Shown piece by piece: positions 25,158-35,067 of a stretch of DNA of 64,000 bases. Origin of the DNA: Desulfosalsimonas propionicica (GTDB lineage: Bacteria > Desulfobacterota > Desulfobacteria > Desulfobacterales > Desulfosalsimonadaceae); assembly GCF_013761005.1 (NCBI RefSeq), contig NZ_JACDUS010000001.1, positions 1 through 64,000 of the forward strand, given 5' to 3'. How positions within the stretch are numbered: the first letter of the stretch is position 1; every line of letters begins with the position of its first letter. Made by a program: the position numbers and the translations under genes. The notes under the pieces were generated by a model, which searched no databases, was not told where the DNA came from, and saw only the letters and a program-made list of their open reading frames with translations.

Positions 25158-26171
25158 TTATTCCCTATACCCCTTCGGGTTCATGGACTGCCAGCGCCAT
25201 GTATCAACGCACATTCTGTCAATGCCGTGTTGGGCCTGCCAGTTTAGCTCCTTTTGCGCAAGGCCGGGGTCTGCATAGCATTCGGCGATATCGCCGGGCC
25301 GGCGTCCGGTGATGCGATAGGGGATTTTTTTGTTGCAGGCGTTTTCAAATGCCACAATCATTTCCAGCACGGAATAGCCCCGTCCCGTGCCCAGATTGTA
25401 GGTAACACAGCCGCAGTTTTGCCAAAGCTTTTCCAGAGCCCGCACATGTCCCTCTGCCAGGTCCATGACATGGATGTAATCGCGCACGCCTGTGCCGTCG
25501 GCGGTGGGATAGTCATTGCCAAACACCTGCACTTCAGCCAGCCGGCCCACAGCCACAGCACTGATATAGGGCATCAGGTTGTTGGGAATATCAGCCGGGT
25601 CCTCTCCGATCAGCCCGCTGACATGGGCGCCAACCGGGTTGAAATACCGCAGCAGGGCCACGTTCCAGCGCGGGTCTGCAGCGCTCAGATCCTTGAGAAT
25701 CTGCTCGATCATCAGCTTGGTGCGGCCGTACGGGTTAAAGGGCGCAACCGGGGCGTCCTCTTTAATGGGCACCTGCTCCGGGCTGCCATAGACCGTGGCA
25801 GAAGAGCTGAAAACCAAGTCCCTGACCCCGAGATCCGCCATGACCTCGCAGAGGGCAAGAGTCGCCCCCAGGTTGTTGTCATAATAGGACAAAGGCTTTT
25901 GCACGGATTCGGCAACGCTTTTTAACCCAGCGAAATGAATCACGCATTCGATCTGCTCATTGTCAAATATCTGTCGCAGTTCCGTCTTGTTGCGCAGATC
26001 TGTTTGATAAAACGGCACACAGGTGCCGGCGATTTTTTCCACCCGAAGGACTGATTCAGCCCTGGCATTGACCAGATTGTCGGCCACAACTGGCCTGTGG
26101 CCGGCCGCAATGAGTGAAACGCATGTGTGGGTGCCGATGTATCCGGCCCCGCCGGTAAGCAGGATCTTCAT
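25158..26171 (-). CDS. galE: UDP-glucose 4-epimerase GalE
   Basis: Extended SDR of 337 residues. NAD motif ILLTGGAGYIGTHTC at the very start (ATG 26171 chosen because it gives the family length), VIHFAGLKSVAESV, catalytic SSSATVYG and Tyr-x3-Lys in YGRTKLMIEQ, then NPVGAHVSGLIGEDP and the GTGRGYSVLEM segment. It interconverts UDP-glucose and UDP-galactose for envelope polysaccharide. The GWQAQHG-type C-terminus is complete. Confidence 0.95.
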   Translation of the reverse strand: MKILLTGGAGYIGTHTCVSLIAAGHRPVVADNLVNARAESVLRVEKIAGTCVPFYQTDLRNKTELRQIFDNEQIECVIHFAGLKSVAESVQKPLSYYDNNLGATLALCEVMADLGVRDLVFSSSATVYGSPEQVPIKEDAPVAPFNPYGRTKLMIEQILKDLSAADPRWNVALLRYFNPVGAHVSGLIGEDPADIPNNLMPYISAVAVGRLAEVQVFGNDYPTADGTGVRDYIHVMDLAEGHVRALEKLWQNCGCVTYNLGTGRGYSVLEMIVAFENACNKKIPYRITGRRPGDIAECYADPGLAQKELNWQAQHGIDRMCVDTWRWQSMNPKGYRE

Positions 26172-26252
26172 GAAACATCCCTTTTTGACAATTTTGTCTG
26201 ATTTTGCATTTGGATCTGGCAAAATCAGAATTTGGCTGATAAAAACCGGTCC

Positions 26253-26996
26253 ATGGAAATCCTTTACATGGACACGCATTTTGTGGCTGTCAACAAGCCG
26301 GCCGGTCTCATGGTGCACAGAAGCCGCCTGGTGCCCCGAAACACCCGGTTTGCCCTCCAGATGGTGCGCGACCAGGTGGGCTGCCATGTCTACCCGGTCC
26401 ACCGCCTGGACAAGCCCACCTCCGGGGTCCTGATTTTCGGGCTTTACCCGAAAGCCGCCGGGCGCCTGGCCCAATGCTTTTCAGACCGCCAGGTCACCAA
26501 GCTCTATCTGGCCGTGGTCCGGGGATGGGCGCCAGAATCGGGCATCATTGACAAGCCCCTGGCCAGATACCGGGACAAAAAAAAACGCACCAACATTATC
26601 CAGCCCGCGCTGACCCGGTTTTTGCGCCTGGGCACCATTGAACTGCCCTACCCGGTGAACCGCTATCCCACCAGCCGGTATTCGCTTATCCTGGCCCGTC
26701 CGGAAACCGGCCGACTCCACCAGATCCGGCGGCACCTGCATCATATCTCCCATCCGGTCATCGGGGACCAGCCCCACGGAGACGGTCGTCACAACCGCTT
26801 TTTTGCCAGAACCTTCGGCTGCTCCCGGCTTTTGCTGGCAGCGGTACGGGTGGTGTTTGATCACCCCTTCACCGAAGCGGCAATTACCATCGACGCTCCC
26901 CTTGACGGTCGTTTCTGCCATGTTTTAAACAGCTTTGGCTGGCGCGCGGCCGCCTCCAGACACATGGTGCCGCCCTTTTTTCCCTTGCTGACCTGA
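26253..26996 (+). CDS. truC: tRNA pseudouridine(65) synthase TruC-like, RluA family
   Basis: Protein of 247 residues. Starts MEILYMDTHFVAVNKPAG, close to TruC. The catalytic Asp is in HRLDKPTSGVLIFGL. NRYPTSRYSLILARPETGR and HQIRRHLHHISHPVIGD follow, and the order matches TruC over its full length. It modifies uridine 65 in some tRNAs. ATG at 26253 is preferred to TTG at 26232. The gene is divergent from galE over about 80 bp. Confidence 0.88.
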   Translation: MEILYMDTHFVAVNKPAGLMVHRSRLVPRNTRFALQMVRDQVGCHVYPVHRLDKPTSGVLIFGLYPKAAGRLAQCFSDRQVTKLYLAVVRGWAPESGIIDKPLARYRDKKKRTNIIQPALTRFLRLGTIELPYPVNRYPTSRYSLILARPETGRLHQIRRHLHHISHPVIGDQPHGDGRHNRFFARTFGCSRLLLAAVRVVFDHPFTEAAITIDAPLDGRFCHVLNSFGWRAAASRHMVPPFFPLLT

Positions 26997-27065
26997 TCTG
27001 TTTATACGCCATTTATTGTCCCAGGGCAACAAGGGATAAGGGATTTAAAATCCAATAAAAAGATT

Positions 27066-27094
27066 TTGACCTTTGCTGCGTTTTTAAGATAAAT
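27066..27094 (+). promoter_or_regulatory. Possible sigma-70 promoter of the hybrid kinase gene
   Basis: TTGACC at 27066 and ATAAAT at 27089 are 17 bases apart, in an AT-rich stretch about 110 bp before the kinase start. The -10 is imperfect. Confidence 0.35.
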
Positions 27095-27199
27095 TTATTT
27101 TTTAATGCATATTTCTAAAAATAAACCTCAGCAGATAAATGCGCCTTTCTGTCACCTGCATCCCACAGGCAGCCAACATGGCACTGCCAGAGGAGATCC

Positions 27200-29221
27200 A
27201 TGAAGCTGAACCGTGATCCCAAACCGCCCTTTCCAGACATTTCCGAAAACACCAATCTGCTTATACTGCTCATCGACAGCCAGCGGCGGGTACAGAATCT
27301 GATCATGCCTGAAAACCCGGATTCTCGCGAGCCTTTGGACGACATGGGCGGAAAGCCGCCGGGCGAGGTTTTGTGCTGCTGTAATGCCGAAGATTATCCA
27401 GAGGGGTGCGGAAAAACCCCTGCCTGCGGGCAATGCGAAATCAACCAGGCCATCAGAGAAGCCATGGAGCGCCGCGCCGCCTGCTACCGCCGCAAAGCCC
27501 GCCTTAACAAGCAATCCGAAGAGACCCGGTTTAGCTGCACGGTTTTTGTCTCCACCATGTGCATTGATAATGGAGAAAACCAGGCCGATCCCCGCATACT
27601 CATGTGCGTGGAGGAAACCCAGCAACTGAAACAGGCCATGACCGAGATTGCTGAACAAAAAGCGCAGCTGAGCAGCCTGTTTCACACATCTCCCATCGCT
27701 CTGGGCTTCGTGGAGCCCATGATGGAAAACGAGATTGTCCGGGACCGGATCATCCGGGACGTCAATGAACGGCTCTGCGAGATGACGGGATACCGGCGGG
27801 ATCAGCTGGTGGGAAAAAGCGCCCGGATTCTGTACCCGGAAAAAAGGGATTACGACCGGGTAGCTCTGGAGATACAGGAGCAGATTGCACAAAAGGGCCT
27901 GGGCACGATGGAAACCAGATGGCAGACCAAAAACGGCCAAAGTTTGGAAATTTCCCTGAGATCCGCCCCCATTGATCCCCGGAACCTGTCCCTTGGCCTG
28001 AGTTTTACCGGCATGGACATCACGGATCAGAAACAGGCCGAAAAAGAGCGCAAAAAGCTCGAAGAACGGCTGCGGCATAGCCAGAAACTGGAAGCCGTGG
28101 GCAAGCTTTCAGGCGGAATTGCTCATGAATTCAATAATCTGCTCCAGATCATCAACGGTTATGCAGATCTTATGGCCGATGAACTGGAACAGCACCACCC
28201 GAGCCGGGCGTGTTTAAATGAAATCAGCGCCGCCGGCAGCCGGGCAGCGGACATGGTCCGCCACCTGCTGGCATTCAGCAGAAAGCAAATCATGCAGATG
28301 AAAGAGGTAGAAATCAACGGGCTCATTGAGAAAACCATATCCATGCTGCGGGGTCTGATCGGAGAAAAAATCGAAATCGACTATATCCCGGGGCGGCACG
28401 TGGGCCGGGCACACCTTGATGCCGCCCATATCCAGCAGGTGTTGCTCAATTTATGCCTCAATGCCAAAGATGCCATGCCCGAAGGCGGCACCGTAACCAT
28501 TGAAACCGAAAATGTGCTCATCAACGGCCAGTACTGCCGGACCCATGAATGGGCCGAACCGGGACGGTTTGCGCTGATCAGCGTCACAGACGCAGGCTGC
28601 GGCATGGATTCCCAAACAGCCGCCAGAATTTTTGAGCCGTTCTTTACCACCAAACCACGGGAGAAAAACAACGGTATGGGTCTGTCCACAGCTTACGGCA
28701 TCATCTGCCAGCATCAGGGCATGATCAATGTCTACTCCGAGCCGGGCCGGGGCACCATGTTTAAAATCTATCTGCCGGTAACCCAAAGACGGGCAACGGA
28801 TGTGGAGGTCAACCTCCAGGGGCGGGTAAAGGGCGGTACCGAAACTCTCCTGGTGGCAGAAGATGATAAAATGGTCTGCGACTTGATGCAGACCGTGCTA
28901 AGCCGGGCCGGATACAAGGTCTTTTGCGCAAAAGACGGCGAGACAGCCATTGAATTGTTTACCCAAAACCGTGACAAAATCGATCTGGCGGTTCTTGACG
29001 TGGTCATGCCCATAAAAGACGGCCGACAGGTTCATGACGCCATCAAGGAATTCAGCCCGGATTTCCGGGTACTTTTTTCCAGCGGATACAACGGAAACGC
29101 CATTCATACCAATTTCGTACTCCACAAGGACATGCAGCTTCTGCAAAAGCCCTTTACCACCGATGAACTGCTCAGAAAGGTCCGGGCTTTGCTGGATGCC
29201 GAAAAACCGCCGAAACAATAG
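27200..29221 (+). CDS. Hybrid sensor histidine kinase/response regulator with two PAS domains
   Basis: Protein of 673 residues, soluble. The first PAS-like region (about 15-140) carries C60, C70, C76 and C79, the same spacing as in the kinase at 0.5-1.6 kb. A second PAS follows (about 155-280; VNERLCEMTGYRRDQLVG). HisKA has H309 in GGIAHEFNNLLQ. The HATPase has LNLCLNAKDAMPEGG and a GMGLSTAYGI G-box. The receiver has its phospho-acceptor at about D600 in LAVLDVVMP. GAGGAG precedes the ATG. No output protein is adjacent. Confidence 0.92.
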   Translation: MKLNRDPKPPFPDISENTNLLILLIDSQRRVQNLIMPENPDSREPLDDMGGKPPGEVLCCCNAEDYPEGCGKTPACGQCEINQAIREAMERRAACYRRKARLNKQSEETRFSCTVFVSTMCIDNGENQADPRILMCVEETQQLKQAMTEIAEQKAQLSSLFHTSPIALGFVEPMMENEIVRDRIIRDVNERLCEMTGYRRDQLVGKSARILYPEKRDYDRVALEIQEQIAQKGLGTMETRWQTKNGQSLEISLRSAPIDPRNLSLGLSFTGMDITDQKQAEKERKKLEERLRHSQKLEAVGKLSGGIAHEFNNLLQIINGYADLMADELEQHHPSRACLNEISAAGSRAADMVRHLLAFSRKQIMQMKEVEINGLIEKTISMLRGLIGEKIEIDYIPGRHVGRAHLDAAHIQQVLLNLCLNAKDAMPEGGTVTIETENVLINGQYCRTHEWAEPGRFALISVTDAGCGMDSQTAARIFEPFFTTKPREKNNGMGLSTAYGIICQHQGMINVYSEPGRGTMFKIYLPVTQRRATDVEVNLQGRVKGGTETLLVAEDDKMVCDLMQTVLSRAGYKVFCAKDGETAIELFTQNRDKIDLAVLDVVMPIKDGRQVHDAIKEFSPDFRVLFSSGYNGNAIHTNFVLHKDMQLLQKPFTTDELLRKVRALLDAEKPPKQ

Positions 29222-29235
29222 GGCTGAAAAAACGA

Positions 29236-30012
29236 CTACCCGGTCTTTGCTTCCGCCAATGGACCTTTTCCGGTCAGCAGAAACTCGATCCAGTCAAATC
29301 CCAGCCCCATCAGATCCGTATCCCGGGCTTCAACTGCAGCCTTCCGGCTGGCGGGGATATCAAATCGCTTTAAAAACGAGCTGGAAAACACAAACTCCCT
29401 GAAGCGGTCCGGGTTAAAGGCGGCCATGAAAACCATTTTTACGGCCGGATTCTCCAGGCCTTTGGCTCCCCAGGGATTGGCGCGCAGCAAAGCATCAATG
29501 GCAGCCCAGCGTCGATTGTGTTCAATAAAGGGACCCAACTCCTGGTCTGCGATCCACTGTTCCACGCTCTGGTACGGGTCCTGCTCATGACCCTTGCAGT
29601 AAGGATGGCGCACGACAAAATACCGATCCGGCCGGCGCCCGTCCATGTCCCTGGAAAGGGCGGGTTCCAGCGGATAGGCGCGGCATGAAAAAGGCCGGTC
29701 CGCATAAACCGTGCATCCCTGCCCGGTTAAAAAGGAACACGGACGGTCCTGTTTTTGGCTCATTTTAAGCATTACGTGCGGAAACCAGGGATTGTCGCGC
29801 ACGGCCGTATAGGTATGGGTGTCAAGAAAGGTTTCCGAATCCATTGCCAGCCGGGATTTGAGCCGGATGATATCATAGGGATACAGATACATGTCCGGAT
29901 TTTTGCAGCAGCGGGTAAAACAGGGCACCCCCGGGTGACAGGCAAAATAAAACCCGCCGCCGGTCACTTCGGTGCGGCTGCCGTATACAACCTTGTCAGG
30001 CGATTGTTTCAT
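29236..30012 (-). CDS. YkgJ-family cysteine cluster protein (paralogue 1)
   Basis: Protein of 258 residues. N-terminal motif FYFACHPGVPCFTRCC followed by LYPYDIIRLKSRL. Central motif CSFLTGQGCTVYADRPFSCRAYPLEP, then HPYCKG. Eight well-placed cysteines suggest a zinc or iron(-sulfur) site, as annotated for the YkgJ/UPF0153 family. Two paralogues are at 52.8 and 54.5 kb. It overlaps the upstream amidohydrolase by 17 bp, so the two are co-translated. Biochemical role unknown. Confidence 0.82.
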   Translation of the reverse strand: MKQSPDKVVYGSRTEVTGGGFYFACHPGVPCFTRCCKNPDMYLYPYDIIRLKSRLAMDSETFLDTHTYTAVRDNPWFPHVMLKMSQKQDRPCSFLTGQGCTVYADRPFSCRAYPLEPALSRDMDGRRPDRYFVVRHPYCKGHEQDPYQSVEQWIADQELGPFIEHNRRWAAIDALLRANPWGAKGLENPAVKMVFMAAFNPDRFREFVFSSSFLKRFDIPASRKAAVEARDTDLMGLGFDWIEFLLTGKGPLAEAKTG

Positions 30013-31000
30013 AAGCCTCAGATTCGTTGAAATTCAAAGAAATGCCATAAAAATCCCGGGCGTTTTTCCACATGAGCCGGGCCAGAAAATCCCGGGAAAA
30101 ACCGGCTGCGGCCAATTCTTTCAACTCCCGATCCCAGGCATAGGGGATGTTGGGAAAATCCGATCCGTACAAAACCCTGTCTGCGCGCATCTCCGAAAGC
30201 CTTACCGGGTTGTCAATGGGTAAGTAATCGGTAACCGCCATGGCCGTGTCCAGCCAGAGCCGGTCGCTGGATTCAATGAGCCGGGCATAGGCGGAAAACT
30301 CGTCAGCTCCGAGATGGGGCACGCAAAGCCGTAGATCCGGATGGGTGTCAAGCATTCGGTCAATTTTTTCCACCGCGCAGATTTCATAAGGATCACAGGC
30401 ATAGGCCGGACTTTTGGGCTCTCTTCCGGCGTGGATGAGCAGGGGCTTTTTGGCCCGGCTGCAAACACGGCAGATCTCGTCCATTTCCGGGCTGTTTAAG
30501 TCAAAGCACTGGACATGGGCGTGCAGTTTGACCCCAGCCAGGCCGGCGTCAAAGGCTTTTTCCAGGATTTTGGGCGCATCCGGCTCTCCGGGAAAAACCG
30601 AGGCCAGACCAGTGACCCGGCCCGGATAATCCCGGCAGATATCAACCATGAATCGGTTTAGCGCCTCTGCAATGCCGGGCTTGTGCGCATACTGCAGGGC
30701 CACCACATGCCCCACCCCGCGGGCCAGCAGAAAATCGAACACCGACCTGGCATCGAGCCGGTAGCGTATGGGCCAGGCATGGGCGTCAAACCATTTCCAG
30801 ACGGCCGAAAAAACGGCCTGGGGAAACACGTGCACATGGGCATCGATCACAAAACCCGCCTCCTGTGGAACCCGCTGGCCCTCGGCATCGTTTAGCGCGG
30901 GCATGTTGGCCATATTGGGCGCTGATTGTCCGGATCCGGTGCTCATTGGCGGCTGACCGTTTCTTTCTGCCAAGCTCGGCTGCTTTTTTTTCTGCGGCAT
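29996..31000 (-). CDS. Amidohydrolase-2 family metal-dependent hydrolase
   Basis: Protein of 334 residues. After a variable N-terminus of about 50 residues comes the metal site IDAHVHVFP. KLHAHVQCFD, LLIHAGREP, LCVPHLGADEF and the terminal ligand VLYGSDFPNIPY follow, giving the complete Amidohydrolase_2 barrel. Such enzymes hydrolyse or decarboxylate cyclic and aromatic substrates; the substrate is not deducible. A start at internal ATGs (residue 19 or later) is possible. Confidence 0.82.
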   Translation of the reverse strand: MPQKKKQPSLAERNGQPPMSTGSGQSAPNMANMPALNDAEGQRVPQEAGFVIDAHVHVFPQAVFSAVWKWFDAHAWPIRYRLDARSVFDFLLARGVGHVVALQYAHKPGIAEALNRFMVDICRDYPGRVTGLASVFPGEPDAPKILEKAFDAGLAGVKLHAHVQCFDLNSPEMDEICRVCSRAKKPLLIHAGREPKSPAYACDPYEICAVEKIDRMLDTHPDLRLCVPHLGADEFSAYARLIESSDRLWLDTAMAVTDYLPIDNPVRLSEMRADRVLYGSDFPNIPYAWDRELKELAAAGFSRDFLARLMWKNARDFYGISLNFNESEAYETIA

Positions 31001-31020
31001 TGTTTTTGTAGCACTTCAGA

Positions 31021-31905
31021 TCACAGGGAATACGGGGTCAGACTTTCAAACCCGTCTTCTGTAATCACAAAGGTCTGCTCAAACTGGGCGGACAGTTTGC
31101 GGTCCGCGGTCACGGCGGTCCACCCATCATCTTCCACAAACAGCTTGGCCGTGCCCAGGTTGATCATGGGCTCAACAGTAAAGACCATTCCCGGCACCAG
31201 CACCACGCCCTGGCCTTTTTTTCCGTAATGGGGCACCTGGGGCGGTTCATGGAAATCAAAACCCACGCCGTGGCCCACAAACTCTCTTACCACGGAGCAG
31301 CCGCGGCCCTCTGCATATCGCTGGATGGCCCATCCGATATCGCCGATGGTGCGATCCGGGGCCAGCATGTCCATGGCCGCTTTCAGGCTGCCGGCGGCCA
31401 CGCCCACGATTTTTTCCGCATCCGTTCCCGGGGTGCCCACAAAAAAAGTTTTACTGGCATCCGCGTAATAGCCGTTATAAATATGGGTGATATCCACATT
31501 GATGATATCGCCGTCCTTTAGCACGTAATCGCCGGGGATGCCGTGGCAGATCACCTCATTGACCGAGGTGCAAACGCTTTTGGGGAAGCCGCGGTAGTTG
31601 AGCGGGGCGGGGACGGCATTGTTGGCCATGGCATGGTCGTGGACCAGGGTATTGATCTCCTCAGTTGTCATGCCGGCTTTGAGTTCGGCTTCCACCCGGT
31701 CCAGTCCCTGGATCACCAGCCGGCCGGCAGCCCGGATGGCCTCGATGTCTGCTGGCTGCTTGAGCTCGATGTTGTATTTCTGGCGGTACCATTTGCCAAT
31801 ATCAACGGGATTGGCATTTTGTTTGCCCATGCAGCATTTCTTGTATTTTTTGCCGCTGCCGCAGGGACAAGGGTCATTTCTGCCGATTTTGGTCATGTTT
31901 TTCAT
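31021..31905 (-). CDS. map: Methionine aminopeptidase type I with N-terminal SEC-C motif
   Basis: Protein of 294 residues. An N-terminal SEC-C zinc motif ([18 protein letters not shown]) precedes the pita-bread catalytic domain. Metal ligands are in [40 protein letters not shown] and ITEDGFESL. It removes initiator methionine from nascent proteins. The SEC-C extension is common in anaerobes and may dock the enzyme to the ribosome. The start at 31905 is preferred; MTKIGRND at 31896 is an alternative. Confidence 0.94.
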   Translation of the reverse strand: MKNMTKIGRNDPCPCGSGKKYKKCCMGKQNANPVDIGKWYRQKYNIELKQPADIEAIRAAGRLVIQGLDRVEAELKAGMTTEEINTLVHDHAMANNAVPAPLNYRGFPKSVCTSVNEVICHGIPGDYVLKDGDIINVDITHIYNGYYADASKTFFVGTPGTDAEKIVGVAAGSLKAAMDMLAPDRTIGDIGWAIQRYAEGRGCSVVREFVGHGVGFDFHEPPQVPHYGKKGQGVVLVPGMVFTVEPMINLGTAKLFVEDDGWTAVTADRKLSAQFEQTFVITEDGFESLTPYSL

Positions 31906-32126
31906 TGTCTGTTATCCGCATTGGCCAGGCCGGGCTGATTTTCATGGATTTTTCAAAGCCGGCAGCCCGTTTTTTCCAGCATTCATCCAATTGGCTTAAA
32001 TCACAAGGACTTTATTATTAATCCAGGCAACCCTGCCTGTCAAGCAATTGCACGGCAAGGTCTTTTCTGGTATAAAAGGGATTGTTGCAATCTGCACTTC
32101 CAAACCCTGTTAAACAAGGCCGGATC

Positions 32127-32303
32127 ATGAAACAAGACGAACTGATCTTAAAGACCGTCAAGGAAATCGTGGTCAAATTCATCGAGGTGGGAACGGTTTC
32201 ACCTTCGAGTTTCCATGACCATTTCCGCAATATATACAGAACCGTGGAAAAATCGGTGCATGAAACCCATTCGGAAAAACCCGGCCAATCCCGGTCTGAA
32301 TAA
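32127..32303 (+). CDS. Small conserved hypothetical protein
   Basis: Protein of 58 residues: MKQDELILKTVKEIVVKFIEVG followed by TVSPSSFHDHFRNIYRTVEKSV. It is helical and charged with no membrane segment. The sequence has a coherent, protein-like composition and resembles short proteins seen in other sulfate reducers, which is recollection rather than a database result. AAGG lies ahead of the ATG. It stands alone between map and polA, both on the other strand. Confidence 0.55.
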   Translation: MKQDELILKTVKEIVVKFIEVGTVSPSSFHDHFRNIYRTVEKSVHETHSEKPGQSRSE

Positions 32304-32357
32304 TCCGCCTCCCGCATGCGCAACCGGAGGGCATTGATGAATATTTGCCTGCGATGA

Positions 32358-35039
32358 TCAGTGGGCTGCCGCCCAGTTGCTGCCCACGGCCATATTGACC
32401 TTCAAGGGCACGGAGAGTTCGGCGATATTTTCCATGATCTGCCGGACGCGCTGCTGAACTGTTTCCAGCTCATCTTCGGGCACTTCGAATACCAGTTCGT
32501 CATGCACGGTCAGCAGCATGGCCGTTTTCAGACCCTGTTGTGAAAGATCCGCATCCACTTGGATCATGGCCAGCTTCAAAAGATCCGCCGCCGTGCCCTG
32601 GATAGGCGTATTAATGGCCGCGCGCTCGGAAATCCCGCGCATATTGGCGTTTTTGCTGTTAATATCCGGGACATGGCGGATCCGTCCGAACCGCGTGGAA
32701 ACCCGCCCGGTTTGGCGGGCATCTTCAATGGTCTGATCAATGAACCTTTTCACCCCGTTGTAGCGCTCAAAATAATGATCAATATAGGTTTGCGCCATTT
32801 TCCGGGTGATGCCCAGCTCTTTGGACAGGGAATAGGCCCCCATGCCGTAGATGATACCGAAATTGATGGTCTTGGCCTGCTGGCGCAGTTCCGCGTTCAC
32901 GTTTTGCGAATCCGTGAAAAACACCTCTGCCGCGGTTCGCGCGTGGATGTCTTCATCATTGGCAAATGCCGAAATCAGAATTTCATCGCCTGAGTAATGG
33001 GCCAGCAGACGAAGCTCGATCTGGGAATAATCGGCAGCCAGGAAATGCCAGCCCTGTTTGGGAATAAACGCCCGGCGCACATCCCGGCCCGCCTCAGTGC
33101 GGATGGGAATGTTTTGCAGATTGGGATTGGAACTGCTCAGCCGGCCCGTGGCCGTTATGGTCTGGTTAAAAGAGGTATGAATCCGACCGGTTTCCGGGTT
33201 AATCAATCCGAAAAGCGCATCCACATATGTGGACTTGAGCTTGGCCAGCATCCGGTGGTGCAGCACCAGCTCCGGCAGTTCATGGTGCCGGCACAGGGCG
33301 GTGAGCACCTCCACATCCGTGGAATAACCGGTTTTTTTCTTTGTTTTTTTCTGGGTGGGAAGACTGAGCTTGTCAAAAAGAATACGGCCAAGCTGCTGGG
33401 AGGAATTGATGTTGAATTCCTCACCGGCCATGGTGTAAATATCGGCTTCAATTCGCTCAAGCTCCCGGGCCAAATCCACGGACATGGCCTGCAGCCGGTC
33501 TTTGTCCACCCGGATACCGGTTTCCTCCATTTTCACCAGCACCGGCACCAGCGGCAGTTCAATGCCGGACAAAAGTTCGGACAGGCCCGCGGATTCAAGC
33601 GTGGGAGAAAGCTTGAAATAAGCGGCCAGGGTAATGTCTGCATCCTCGCACGCATAGGTCACCGCCTTTTCCACAGGCACCTGGGCAAAGCTTTCCAGCC
33701 TGGCTCCCTGTGCTGAGATGACCTCGTCATAGGTGATCATACGATGATCCAAATAATCCATGGCAATCTGGTTTAATCCATGAGCCCGCTTTTCCGGGTT
33801 GATCAGGTAGGAGGCCAGCATGGTGTCAAAGATCACGCCAGCCAGATTTGCCCCGCTGCGGCGCAGAACCGTCCAGTCATACTTGATGTTCTGGCCGATT
33901 TTTCCGATTTCCGGGTTTTCCAGCACCGGGCCAAGCCTTTTTAAAACCTCGGTTTTTGAAAGCTGGGAGGCGGCATCCGGACCGGTGTGGCCGCATGGGA
34001 TGTAATAGGCAGAGTCGGCTTCCATGGCCACGGAAATGCCCACCAGGTCTGCGCGCACCGCCTCGGTTGAAGTGGTTTCCGTGTCAATGGCAAAAAAGGG
34101 ACTTTTTTCCAGTTTTTCCGCCAAGGCCTCAAGGGCGGCGGCATCGCGCACCACACGGTAATCCTTGGCAGACAAATCCGAGACCACGGGATAGTCCTCC
34201 TGGAGCTTTCGAAACTCCAGGTCCCGAAACAGCCGGGCCAGATGGTTGGCATCCGGGGCTTTTTTGGCCAGATCCCCGGGGTTGAAGGCAATGGGCGCAT
34301 CCGTGACAATTTTGGCCAGCTTCCGGCTCAAAAACGCCTGATCCTGAAATTGCTCCAGTTTCTCCCGCTGCTTGCCCGCACGGATTTCATCCAGGCGGGC
34401 ATAAAGTTCGTCCATGCTCCCGTAGGTTTGCACCAGTGTGGCAGCGGTCTTGGGCCCGATTCCGGGCACGCCCGGAATATTGTCGGAAGAATCTCCGGCA
34501 AGACCCTGAAGATCGAGCATCTGGTGCGGCTCAACGCCCTTTTCAGCCAGTACGCGGTCCCTATCGGTGACCTGGTCCTTCATGGGATCCCACATGGTGA
34601 CCTTGTCGGTAATCAGCTGGATCATATCCTTATCCCCGGTCACCATGACCACTTCAAATCCCGCCGCCTCTGCCTGTCGGGCCAGGGTGCCGATGAGATC
34701 ATCTGCCTCATAGCCGTCCATGAGGAAAACCGGGACGTTAAAACCTTCGGTGATCTCGTGGATTACCGGTATCTGCATGGCCAAATCTTCGGGCATCTCG
34801 GGCCGGTGGCCCTTGTAGTCCGGGTAGAGTTCATGGCGGAACGTGGGTTTCCGGCTGTCAAAAACCATGGCCACGTATTTGGGGTCCCGGTCCTGGATAA
34901 GCTTGATCAGCATCCGGGCAAACCCGTAGGCCGCATTGGTGGGAAATCCCCTGGAGGTGGAAAGGGACCGGATGGCGTGATAGGCCCGGTGAATGTAGGT
35001 GCTGCCGTCGACCAGATAAATGCGTTGTTCATCGCTCAT
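32358..35039 (-). CDS. polA: DNA polymerase I
   Basis: Full-length Pol I of 893 residues. 5'-nuclease domain (YLVDGSTYIHRAYHAI; LAGDSSDNIPGVPGIGPKTA), 3'-5' exonuclease domain with its DxE retained (FFAIDTETTSTEA) and a later DYLDHRMITYDE region, then the polymerase domain (LAADYSQIELRLLAHYS; RKMAQTYIDHYFERY; MLLTVHDELVFEVP). It fills repair gaps and removes primers. The HAD phosphatase gene lies 28 bp upstream, with DUF1573 before it, possibly one transcript. Confidence 0.97.
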   Translation of the reverse strand: MSDEQRIYLVDGSTYIHRAYHAIRSLSTSRGFPTNAAYGFARMLIKLIQDRDPKYVAMVFDSRKPTFRHELYPDYKGHRPEMPEDLAMQIPVIHEITEGFNVPVFLMDGYEADDLIGTLARQAEAAGFEVVMVTGDKDMIQLITDKVTMWDPMKDQVTDRDRVLAEKGVEPHQMLDLQGLAGDSSDNIPGVPGIGPKTAATLVQTYGSMDELYARLDEIRAGKQREKLEQFQDQAFLSRKLAKIVTDAPIAFNPGDLAKKAPDANHLARLFRDLEFRKLQEDYPVVSDLSAKDYRVVRDAAALEALAEKLEKSPFFAIDTETTSTEAVRADLVGISVAMEADSAYYIPCGHTGPDAASQLSKTEVLKRLGPVLENPEIGKIGQNIKYDWTVLRRSGANLAGVIFDTMLASYLINPEKRAHGLNQIAMDYLDHRMITYDEVISAQGARLESFAQVPVEKAVTYACEDADITLAAYFKLSPTLESAGLSELLSGIELPLVPVLVKMEETGIRVDKDRLQAMSVDLARELERIEADIYTMAGEEFNINSSQQLGRILFDKLSLPTQKKTKKKTGYSTDVEVLTALCRHHELPELVLHHRMLAKLKSTYVDALFGLINPETGRIHTSFNQTITATGRLSSSNPNLQNIPIRTEAGRDVRRAFIPKQGWHFLAADYSQIELRLLAHYSGDEILISAFANDEDIHARTAAEVFFTDSQNVNAELRQQAKTINFGIIYGMGAYSLSKELGITRKMAQTYIDHYFERYNGVKRFIDQTIEDARQTGRVSTRFGRIRHVPDINSKNANMRGISERAAINTPIQGTAADLLKLAMIQVDADLSQQGLKTAMLLTVHDELVFEVPEDELETVQQRVRQIMENIAELSVPLKVNMAVGSNWAAAH

Positions 35040-35067
35040 GGGCTGTGTCCGGATCTTTTTTGCCGGG

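Noticed and set aside
32997-33716. 239-codon plus-strand frame opposite polA
   Set aside because: Antisense to intact polymerase motifs and not protein-like.
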